The notes below the pieces were generated by a model. The model searched no databases, had not been told where the DNA came from, and saw only the letters and a list, made by a program, of their open reading frames with translations. Of a stretch of 64,000 nt of DNA, positions 16,258-23,150 are shown in pieces. Source of the DNA: Dechloromonas denitrificans (lineage in GTDB: Bacteria; Pseudomonadota; Gammaproteobacteria; Burkholderiales; Rhodocyclaceae); assembly GCF_001551835.1 (NCBI RefSeq), contig NZ_LODL01000040.1:112336-176335 (forward strand), given 5' to 3'. Within the stretch, counting starts at the first letter, position 1; every line of letters starts with the position of its first letter. A program made the translations under genes and the position numbers.

Positions 16258-16326
16258 GCCCAGCGTTCAAAGTCACCGGCCTTGCGCAGTTTTTCGCGCG
16301 AGGTCCGGTGCATTGGAGGGGTGGGC
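16258..16326 (-). other. Integron attC-like site 2 (degenerate)
   Basis: On the minus strand it begins GCCCACC and ends GCTGGGC, with inner arms CACCGGACC/GGCCGGTG and a short stem TGCGC/GCGCG. It follows the gene at 16408 and aligns along its length with site 4 at 17138. The terminal core has C for the second T of GTT. Confidence 0.55.
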
Positions 16327-16407
16327 ATCGGGGGCATTCCGTTACATATGCTTAGATGGCGCATGCTGGTATGGGCTGCCCGCCCAGTCGTTTAGCCAAG
16401 AGTTGCA

Positions 16408-16734
16408 TCACTTTTTGAAGCGTCCTTTTTCGCACCAGTACTTAACCTTAATCGAGCCAGGGGAAACGGTGTTGCTTCGATAGTCACGGTAGTGCGGCTG
16501 ACTTAACGTAAACAACTCCAGTGCAAACTCACAGTTCGCAAGGTTGTATTTGGCGTTATCTTCGACACTCTTGAGCGGAGTGGCATCAAAGGTTGCGACG
16601 TGAATTCGAAGTGACTCATCGTGCTTTTGCATAGGTATGTCAATGCCGGTGCGGTACAAAGTGTATTCAGCGCTGTCTGCTATTACACAAGAGGTAATGA
16701 ATCCGAGAGACAAAATTGCTATCAGTTTCCGCAT
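16408..16734 (-). CDS. Small predicted lipoprotein in the cassette array
   Basis: A 108-residue protein starting MRKLIAILSLGFITSC behind a perfect GAGGAGG ribosome site 6 bp upstream. ITSC is an acceptable lipobox. The mature part contains TGIDIPMQKHDESLRIHVATF and a C-terminal KVKYWCEKGRFKK. Two further cysteines (NCEF and YWCE) may pair. Extension to 16773 would bury the signal peptide and cross the attC site, so it was rejected. The gene lies between attC-like sites at 16258 and 16750 in the normal cassette order (gene then attC on the minus strand). Function unknown. Confidence 0.65.
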   Translation of the reverse strand: MRKLIAILSLGFITSCVIADSAEYTLYRTGIDIPMQKHDESLRIHVATFDATPLKSVEDNAKYNLANCEFALELFTLSQPHYRDYRSNTVSPGSIKVKYWCEKGRFKK

Positions 16735-16749
16735 AGTGTTCCTCCTCAT

Positions 16750-16836
16750 GGCTAACGTAGAACTGACCGGCACTGCGCGGCTTTATCGCGCAGCGTCCAG
16801 CGACCGAAGGGAGCGAGGTCGAGCGCCGGGTTGGGC
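16750..16836 (-). other. Integron attC-like site 3
   Basis: On the minus strand it begins GCCCAAC (exact RYYYAAC) and ends GTTAGCC (near GTTRRRY). Internal inverted segments GCTGCGCG and CGCGCAG and a GACCTCGCTCCCTTCGGTCG hairpin lie between. It is placed 10 bp past the stop of the 16847 gene and directly before the ribosome site of the next cassette gene. Confidence 0.7.
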
Positions 16837-16846
16837 TGCACTTTCT

Positions 16847-17134
16847 TCACCACAACCACCTATCGGTTGGCAACCTTGCTGTGTGGCGCCAAACAAAACG
16901 TGCAGTAGTTGTAAGCACGACTGCTACCAATAGCCAAAGGCCAACTAAACCTGCGGTTCCCGCAAGAGCAAATGCGCCCTCAATCACCCACGCCAAACGC
17001 CCCTTGAATGGCGGAGCCGAGGGCATTAACCATTCATTGACGGCGGCACCCATTGCGAAAAGGGCGAGCCCCGCAAGTAGGCGGACAAACCAACGTGTTT
17101 CTTGCGCACCTGTACGTAGGAGGATGGGTTTCAT
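16847..17134 (-). CDS. Small membrane protein in the cassette array
   Basis: A 95-residue protein beginning MKPILLRTGAQETRWFVRLLAG only a few bases after the GTTGGGC core of attC site 4, a hallmark of cassette genes. It has two predicted membrane helices (FVRLLAGLALFAMGAAVNEWL and AFALAGTAGLVGLWLLVAVVL) separated by a polar loop with PSAPPFKGR, and a basic, tryptophan-rich C-terminus. The longer frame to 17206 would be read through the attC site and is rejected. Unknown two-helix proteins like this are common cassette cargo. Function not known. Confidence 0.6.
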   Translation of the reverse strand: MKPILLRTGAQETRWFVRLLAGLALFAMGAAVNEWLMPSAPPFKGRLAWVIEGAFALAGTAGLVGLWLLVAVVLTTTARFVWRHTARLPTDRWLW

Positions 17135-17137
17135 GAT

Positions 17138-17204
17138 GCCCAACGTTTGAATTGAGCGGCCTGCGCGGCTTTTCGCGCAGGTCCGCTCGAATGATGGGGT
17201 GGGC
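17138..17204 (-). other. Integron attC-like site 4
   Basis: On the minus strand it begins GCCCACC and ends GTTGGGC (exact GTTRRRY). The arms TTCGAGCGG/CCGCTCAATT and CTGCGCG/CGCGCAG form the hairpin. It starts 2 bp after the stop of the 17207 gene. It is the best preserved site of the array together with sites 1 and 3. Confidence 0.75.
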
Positions 17205-17206
17205 AT

Positions 17207-17881
17207 CTATTGCGCATAGACACGGTTTTCAATCTCCGCGCCAAACCACTTACCAAAACCTTCGACTACCGCGATTGCGGCAAGAAGCTGCTTCTCGGTA
17301 ACGTGCAGAGTTGGCGGGATGAACCAGGCTCTTTCGCCTTCCTCTGCGTCCGCAAAGAGAGCTGCCTCCCTTTCATCAACGAAGAACGGATGCGGCAATT
17401 TCTTTAGGTCCGCATCGGCGTAGTTTGTTCTGATGCTGGTAATCGACGGCGGGTGCTCAAACCGATTGCGCGCAAGAACGACCTCTTCAAGAAGCTGAAG
17501 GTTCTCTGGGCAAGCTTCAAAGTTGATTGCGAAGCGCTGAGAGTAGTGAGTTCTGTAGCCGGGAAACCAGCCAATTTTCTTGAATGATTTCTTCAGCGCT
17601 TCGTCAACCGGGACGCGACTCTCGCTCACCCATGACCCAAGGTAGAGATGCAGGGCCGCAGCGAGCATTGAAACGCACGAGTACGCGAGGACGTGAAGAG
17701 ATTCATCGGCTTCTATCCACTCGCTCAGGAAGGCCGGCTCGGCATCCTCGCTGTACGGCGGAACAAATGGTTCCTCCTCGGCCTCAATCTTTCGTTTGCG
17801 CTCCACGTATGGCGCAGATGCCGTGTCGTAGAGCTGCCGAATGAACTCTAGCCGGCGGTTGAAGAAGTACGAAACGTCCAT
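17207..17881 (-). CDS. HEPN-like hypothetical protein in a gene cassette
   Basis: A 224-residue, largely helical soluble protein. The segment VVLARNRFEHPPSI contains RNRFEH, an Rx4H motif of the kind that marks HEPN domains (often RNases, toxins or nucleic-acid-associated helpers). A helical hydrophobic stretch (VLAYSCVSMLAAALHLYLGSW) precedes it, as expected for the HEPN core. There is an acidic patch KIEAEEEPFVPPYSEDAE near the N-terminus. It ends right at attC site 4, and its start is 17 bp after another GTTGGGC core. It is the first gene of the visible array in transcription order. The HEPN assignment is by motif only. Confidence 0.6.
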   Translation of the reverse strand: MDVSYFFNRRLEFIRQLYDTASAPYVERKRKIEAEEEPFVPPYSEDAEPAFLSEWIEADESLHVLAYSCVSMLAAALHLYLGSWVSESRVPVDEALKKSFKKIGWFPGYRTHYSQRFAINFEACPENLQLLEEVVLARNRFEHPPSITSIRTNYADADLKKLPHPFFVDEREAALFADAEEGERAWFIPPTLHVTEKQLLAAIAVVEGFGKWFGAEIENRVYAQ

Positions 17882-18266
17882 GGCCTGTGCCTAAGATGCC
17901 CAACATTTATTCAACGGCCCCACCGGTCCGCATATTGATAATCGTAAAACATGGAAATTCAAAGTAACTGCTTGATTCATTGTGGGTGGTATCCGGCAGA
18001 CTGTCAGCATATGCAATGATAGTACGGGCCGACGGGCGTTTGGTATGCCGAAAGCAAGAACGTTTTGGCGAATGGCAGCTATGGAAAAAAACTCGACAGG
18101 CCGCTCCTGGCCGGAAGTACCAATTCAGCCATACCTCCGTCGCTGGCTATAAATTACACCAGCATGCCGTGGGGCCAAGCACCTAATCGGTCTTGGCGTT
18201 TGCTGGCGTGAGGGGTATGGTTTGAGAAACCCTCGGAGTCCCATCGCGGAAAGAGAATTCCAGACC
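17882..18266. other. Intergenic stretch upstream of the array and the LuxR gene
   Basis: No gene is seen. The left end holds a half attC (17898-17931). The rest is low-GC sequence without a recognisable integrase, attI or coding frame, and presumably contains the promoter of the LuxR-type gene and perhaps that of the cassette array. Confidence 0.5.
17898..17931 (-). other. Half attC-like site at the upstream end of the array
   Basis: On the minus strand GGGGCCGTTGAATAAATG is followed by the core GTTGGGC, the right arm of an attC. No matching left arm or GCCCAAC is found within the next ~60 bases, so this site is truncated. Confidence 0.45.
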
Positions 18267-20954
18267 ATGACTTCGGTAGCCAGCAACCCTGCAACAACTT
18301 ATTCTGAAATCGTCCTCCGGACGACGCCGCCGCGGGCGTCCAGAAATCAGCTGGCGCGGCCGCGCCTGAGCCTTTCGGATGAGCGCTTCCGCGATCGTCC
18401 GGTCATCGTCGTCCAGACTCCCCCGGGATTTGGCAAGACTTCCCTGCTGGGGCAATGGCGGCGGGAGTGTCTGGCTCGGGGAGCGGCGGTGGCCTGGATA
18501 ACCGCCGACGCGAACGACGATCTGCAGAGCTTTCTGCACTGCTTGGTACAGGCGGTCCGCTGCGGTTGCGGCCGACCCCATTTCGGCAACCAGCTGGAAA
18601 CCCTGGGCGCCAAACCCGGGGAACTTGAAGGGGTGACCGCCTGGCTGGCGGAAGTGGCGCAAACCTCACTGGACATCGTCCTGATTGTCGACGAGGCCGA
18701 GCGCCTCTCACCGGGTAATGTCGCCGCGCTCACCTATCTCCTGCACAACGTTACGCCCAATCTGCAGGTGGTGATCGGCTCCCGCAGCGGCTTCGACACC
18801 GCCGTTGCCGATCTGGTGGATTATGGCCATGCCGTGCTTCTGGGGGCGGAGGACTTGCGTTTCCGACTGGATGAATCGGCCTCCCTGATCCGCGCCCGTT
18901 TCGGTGACAAGGTAAATGCGGATCTGGCGGCCTGTCTGCACGAACAATCCGAGGGCTGGCCCCTGGGGCTCCAGATTTTGATGACGGCGGTCGAGAAGGG
19001 GAGCGACTTGCGGATCAGGCTGCTCCCCACGGCCGGCTTGGAAGGGAGCGGGAGCGAACATTTCGTCGGCAGTTTGCTGGCCAACCTGGCGCCCGAGGAT
19101 GTCGACTTCCTGGTGCGCATTTCCTGTCTCGACCTGGTCCATCCTGACCTTTGTTGCAAGCTCATGGATTCGGCGGCAGCCAAGGATCGCCTGGAGCACC
19201 TTATTCGCGATACACCGGTTTTCGTAGTGAGCGACGACAGCGAGTGGGTACGCCTGCACAACCTGATCCGGGAAGTGTTGCAGCACAGACTGAGCAGCTT
19301 TTCTGCCGAGGATCGGACCGAACTTCATCGTCGCGCCATGGGCTGGCTGGCCGATCACGGCATGATCCAGGAGGCGGCGCGCCATGCCCTTGAGGCGGGA
19401 CAGAATGAAGTCGCCTACGACCTGGCCGAGCAATGTCTTTATGAAGCCATGGCACAGGGCCATCAGGAGACCGTGCTGCGCTGGCTCGACGTGCTGCCGG
19501 AGACTGAGCTGAAAAGACGCGCCAGGTTGCGCCTGGCCGTCGCTTGGGCTTTGGCGTTGAGCGAACGTCACACCGAAGCTGAATTGCTGATTCAGGATCT
19601 TCTGGAGACGCCGGATGCCGACAGTTCATTGCGTTACGAATGTGCGCTGATCGCCAGCGGAGCTGCCTATTACGCTGACGATCCGGATCGCTGCACCGAA
19701 CTCTTCCAGCCTTGGGTGGCTGCTCAACCACTTCCCCGGGCGCTGCCGCTGCAGCAGATGCATGCCAATCGCCTGGCGATTCTGGCCACCCTGAACGGCG
19801 ATCCGGCCGGCGCCCGACGCATCATCCAGGCCGTACCCCAGGGGGACTTCGGCAAGGAATATCGCTATGGGAGCCGTTTGGGGGCTTTCATCATCGGCTT
19901 CAGCTACCTTTGGGAAGGGCAGGTGGTCCTCGGTGAACAGGTCTTGCGTCCGGCGCTGGTCAGTGCCGATGCCGATTTGGGAAGGCGCCATCCCTTGAGT
20001 TGCATGCTCGCCGCCCTGCTGGCAGCGACGGTATTGGAACGGGATCTGGTGGATGAGTCGGCCGAATTGCTGGCCAACCGCCTGGATGTTCTTGAGCGGG
20101 CCGGCACGCCGGATACCGTACTCCTGGGCTACCGGACGGCGGCCAGGATCGCGGCGGCCAAGGGGATAGAGCATCGGGCTCTGGACCTGCTGGAGATGAT
20201 GTATACCATCGGCACTTCCCGAGGCCTGCCCAGGCTTTGCGTGGCGAGTTTGGGAGAACAGGCCCGGATGCATGCCTTCCGCTTTCATTCGGAAACCTGC
20301 CGGGTCGTCGTTCAGCGTATCGACGAGATCATTGCTTACCATGCCGGCATCCAAGGCCGTCTCTGGCGTCGCTCGATAGAGCTTATCCAGCGTCTCGCCC
20401 ATGCCCATGCCTTGATTGCCAACCAGGACTGGCCGGCGGCGGCCCTGGCGCTGGAAACGTCTCAGGAACTGGTCGAAATGACCAGGCAGGAGCGTTGGCG
20501 CATCGAAATCATGGCCCTGCGCGCCTTCGTCATGGAACGTGCCGGCCAGAACGGCCGCTCACTACTCCTCGAAGCCATGAATTTGGCACAGACCTTCGGC
20601 CTGGTGCGGACCTTCGTCGACGCGCCCCCGGGCCTTGCCGATTTGGTCAGCCGCGCGGGGAACGAGGCGGGGGGGCATAAGCAGACTCCTACGGCAGAGG
20701 CGGCCCGTCCCGTTCCACCACGGGGGACGGCACCGTGGGTTGTGCCCAGCATGGTGCTGACCACGAAGGAGCGTCAGGTGCTGGAGCTCCTCGCCCGCCA
20801 TCTCTCCAACAAGGAAATCGCCCAGGCCATGGAAGTGGGCGAAGAAACCGTCAAGTGGCACCTCAAGAACCTGTTCGGCAAGCTCGATGCGGGCACCCGC
20901 AAGCACGCCGTGCGCCGGGCCCAGCTCCTCGGGCTGCTCGAAGGAATGCAATGA
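18267..20954 (+). CDS. LuxR-family ATP-dependent regulator (MalT/LAL type)
   Basis: An 895-residue regulator of the large ATP-binding LuxR class. A P-loop VQTPPGFGKTSLLGQW lies near residue 50 and a Walker B-like region IVLIVDEAERLS near 145. The central ~500 residues are helical repeats (TPR-like), including LSERHTEAELLIQDLLETPD. A C-terminal LuxR helix-turn-helix reads LTTKERQVLELLARHLSNKE and EETVKWHLKNLFGKL. Such proteins bind an inducer and ATP, multimerise and activate transcription. The start at 18267 was chosen over 18222 because a GGAAAGAG site precedes it. Target genes are unknown; neighbours on both sides are on the other strand. Confidence 0.9.
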   Translation: MTSVASNPATTYSEIVLRTTPPRASRNQLARPRLSLSDERFRDRPVIVVQTPPGFGKTSLLGQWRRECLARGAAVAWITADANDDLQSFLHCLVQAVRCGCGRPHFGNQLETLGAKPGELEGVTAWLAEVAQTSLDIVLIVDEAERLSPGNVAALTYLLHNVTPNLQVVIGSRSGFDTAVADLVDYGHAVLLGAEDLRFRLDESASLIRARFGDKVNADLAACLHEQSEGWPLGLQILMTAVEKGSDLRIRLLPTAGLEGSGSEHFVGSLLANLAPEDVDFLVRISCLDLVHPDLCCKLMDSAAAKDRLEHLIRDTPVFVVSDDSEWVRLHNLIREVLQHRLSSFSAEDRTELHRRAMGWLADHGMIQEAARHALEAGQNEVAYDLAEQCLYEAMAQGHQETVLRWLDVLPETELKRRARLRLAVAWALALSERHTEAELLIQDLLETPDADSSLRYECALIASGAAYYADDPDRCTELFQPWVAAQPLPRALPLQQMHANRLAILATLNGDPAGARRIIQAVPQGDFGKEYRYGSRLGAFIIGFSYLWEGQVVLGEQVLRPALVSADADLGRRHPLSCMLAALLAATVLERDLVDESAELLANRLDVLERAGTPDTVLLGYRTAARIAAAKGIEHRALDLLEMMYTIGTSRGLPRLCVASLGEQARMHAFRFHSETCRVVVQRIDEIIAYHAGIQGRLWRRSIELIQRLAHAHALIANQDWPAAALALETSQELVEMTRQERWRIEIMALRAFVMERAGQNGRSLLLEAMNLAQTFGLVRTFVDAPPGLADLVSRAGNEAGGHKQTPTAEAARPVPPRGTAPWVVPSMVLTTKERQVLELLARHLSNKEIAQAMEVGEETVKWHLKNLFGKLDAGTRKHAVRRAQLLGLLEGMQ

Positions 20955-20972
20955 TCGCCTGGCAAACGGCAG

Positions 20973-21102
20973 GCCGGTGCCCGTGCTTACGCCATTGTCC
21001 GGTGGCGGGCTGTCAAAAAATGGAACGGTTGCTGCGAATGGGAGCAGCGAGCGGTCTGTTCGGCGAGTCCGGCGGTCGACCGCTGAAAAACGGCAAAAAC
21101 CG
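20973..21102 (+). repeat. Long intergenic repeat, copy 2 (~130 bp)
   Basis: Near-identical partner of 14911-15039, in the same orientation. It fills the gap between the convergent ends of the LuxR-type gene and the hemerythrin-kinase gene. Confidence 0.85.
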
Positions 21103-21111
21103 CTCGGAGGC

Positions 21112-23148
21112 TCAGGCCGCTTCCTGGGCGGCGAGCGGCAGCCAGAGGCGGAAGCAACTGCCCTTGCCGGGCTGGCTGGCGACATCCATCCGGCCGTGGT
21201 GCTTCTTGACGATGATGTCGTAGGAAATCGACAGGCCGAGACCGGTCCCCTTGCCGATCGGCTTGGTGGTGAAGAAGGGATCGAAAATCTTGTGGCGGAC
21301 TTCGTCCGTCATGCCTTGCCCGGTATCTTCCACCTCGAACCAGACATGGCCGTTTTCGGCACCGGAGCGGACGAAGATCTTGCCCTGCTGCGGAATAGCC
21401 TGAGCGGCATTGACCAGCAGGTTGAGGAAAACCTGGTTGATCTGGGCCGGAATGCAGTCGACGAGCGGAATGTCGCCGAATTGGCGGATCACCTCGGCCT
21501 TGTACTTCAGCTCGTTCCAGACGACGTTCAGCGTGCTTTCCATCGCCGCATTGAGGTCGGCCTGCTGGTGTTCGGCCTGGTCGACGTGCGAGAAGTCCTT
21601 CAGATCCTGAACGATCTTGCTGACCCGGCCCAGGCCTTCCTGCGATTCGGCGAGCAGCGAGGGCAGGTCTTCGCGCAGGAAATCGAGATCGGCCGTCTGG
21701 CGTGCCTGGGCGATGCTGGCCGGGTCACCGCCTTCGTAGGCGCTGATCACGGCCAGCAACTGGCCGACATAGGATTTCAGCGAACCGAGGTTGGAATTGA
21801 CGAAGCCGACCGGGTTGTTGATTTCGTGGGCGACACCGGCGGCCAGCTGACCGATGGCGGCCATTTTTTCCGACTGCAGCAGTTGCTGCTGGGCTTCCTC
21901 GACCTTCGACAGCAACTGCTCCAGCTCCCGGCGGTCTTTTTCCAGGCTGGCATTGGCTTCGGCCAGTTGCGAGGTGCGCCGGTCGACCAGTTCTTCGAGT
22001 TGGTTCTGGTACTGCCGCAGATCGTCCTCGGCGCGATGGCGGTCGGTGACATCCTGCAGCGTTTCGATCGCACCGACCAGTTTGCCGTTGGCATCGCGCA
22101 GCGGCGCTGCGGTAAAGAACAGCCAGATGCCGTCGCTGCCCAGCTTGGGAAAAAAGGTTTCCGCCTCGAAGGCGCCGGCAATCGTTTTCGAACGTTGAAA
22201 CATGCCGTGGTAGTAGGTCTCGAACTGCTCCTCCAGGCTGCCATTGACGATCAGGTCGGCCATCACCGGGCGCGGGCTGGGGTAGAAGATTTTCCACTGC
22301 AGATCGGTGCCGACCATTTCGCTGCTCGTCACGCCGCTGATCGCGGCACAGGCCCGGTTCCAGTGGGTGATGCGGTGGTTGGCATCGATCACGAAAGTCG
22401 GCACCGGGTCGCCATCGATGATCTGTTCGAGAAACAGCGCCATGTGCCGCTTGGTTGCTTCGCTGCGCTGGTGTTCGGATTCGAGCAGCTTTTTCTGGGT
22501 GATTTCGACCTGCAGCACGGCATTCTTCAGGCGTTCCTGCTCAAGCAACAGCGCGCTGTTGGTTGCGCTCAGTTCCTGGGTCCGCTGGGCGACCTGGCTT
22601 TCCAGGTTGGCGTTGAGTTTCTGCAGGCTGTCGTTGCGGCTGGCGATCAGCCGGTAGAGAGACTTCATCGCATCCAGCAGGCTGGAGGTGGTCGGGTCGG
22701 CGGCGCGTTTTTTCTCTTCAAGATAGACCATTTCAGCCGATTCGCCAGCGCGAATCCGCTGTACCTGGCGGGCCATCGACTGGTCCACGCCGAGAATGTG
22801 ATGGGCCAGCCAACTGGTCAGGAAGCGCAACAGGTCTTCGGTGCCGACGCCATCGCTGGAAAATTCGCGCATTCTGACCACCTGCTGGGCAAAGTCGCGA
22901 TGAATGGCGACGTGCTCGGCAATATGGCGGGGGTCGCATTTCGTCTCGGCCATCAGGCGTTCTTCATGGCCGAAATGGACCACGGCGTACTGGACCAGTT
23001 GGGCAAGGATCTGGTTGACCTCGGTTGCCGGCGTCTTGCTCGAGACCTTTTCGACGACCAGGTTGATGATGCGCACCAATTCCTGGTGTTCCGTGTCCAC
23101 GATGGCTTCGCCGGTCATGTAACGCTGGTCCCAGATGAATGCATCCAT
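21112..23148 (-). CDS. Bacteriohemerythrin-PAS sensor histidine kinase
   Basis: A 678-residue cytoplasmic kinase. Residues 1-130 are a hemerythrin domain with the di-iron ligand set in place: H21, H58, E62, H79, H83, H117 and D122. This suggests O2, NO or redox sensing. A coiled coil and a PAS domain (~245-360, [13 protein letters not shown]) follow, then a second coiled coil. The kinase core has the H-box [19 protein letters not shown] and ATP-binding motifs [20 protein letters not shown] and [10 protein letters not shown]. It has no receiver or membrane segment. It is the last gene of the nine-gene minus-strand operon, starting 2 bp after the REC-GspE stop. Confidence 0.92.
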   Translation of the reverse strand: MDAFIWDQRYMTGEAIVDTEHQELVRIINLVVEKVSSKTPATEVNQILAQLVQYAVVHFGHEERLMAETKCDPRHIAEHVAIHRDFAQQVVRMREFSSDGVGTEDLLRFLTSWLAHHILGVDQSMARQVQRIRAGESAEMVYLEEKKRAADPTTSSLLDAMKSLYRLIASRNDSLQKLNANLESQVAQRTQELSATNSALLLEQERLKNAVLQVEITQKKLLESEHQRSEATKRHMALFLEQIIDGDPVPTFVIDANHRITHWNRACAAISGVTSSEMVGTDLQWKIFYPSPRPVMADLIVNGSLEEQFETYYHGMFQRSKTIAGAFEAETFFPKLGSDGIWLFFTAAPLRDANGKLVGAIETLQDVTDRHRAEDDLRQYQNQLEELVDRRTSQLAEANASLEKDRRELEQLLSKVEEAQQQLLQSEKMAAIGQLAAGVAHEINNPVGFVNSNLGSLKSYVGQLLAVISAYEGGDPASIAQARQTADLDFLREDLPSLLAESQEGLGRVSKIVQDLKDFSHVDQAEHQQADLNAAMESTLNVVWNELKYKAEVIRQFGDIPLVDCIPAQINQVFLNLLVNAAQAIPQQGKIFVRSGAENGHVWFEVEDTGQGMTDEVRHKIFDPFFTTKPIGKGTGLGLSISYDIIVKKHHGRMDVASQPGKGSCFRLWLPLAAQEAA

Positions 23149-23150
23149 GC

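Noticed and set aside
14911-21102. The paired ~130-bp repeats as the ends of a transposon carrying the cassette array and LuxR gene
   Set aside because: The copies are direct rather than inverted, no transposase lies between them, no target duplication is visible, and shorter copies occur far away, which fits a dispersed repeat family better.
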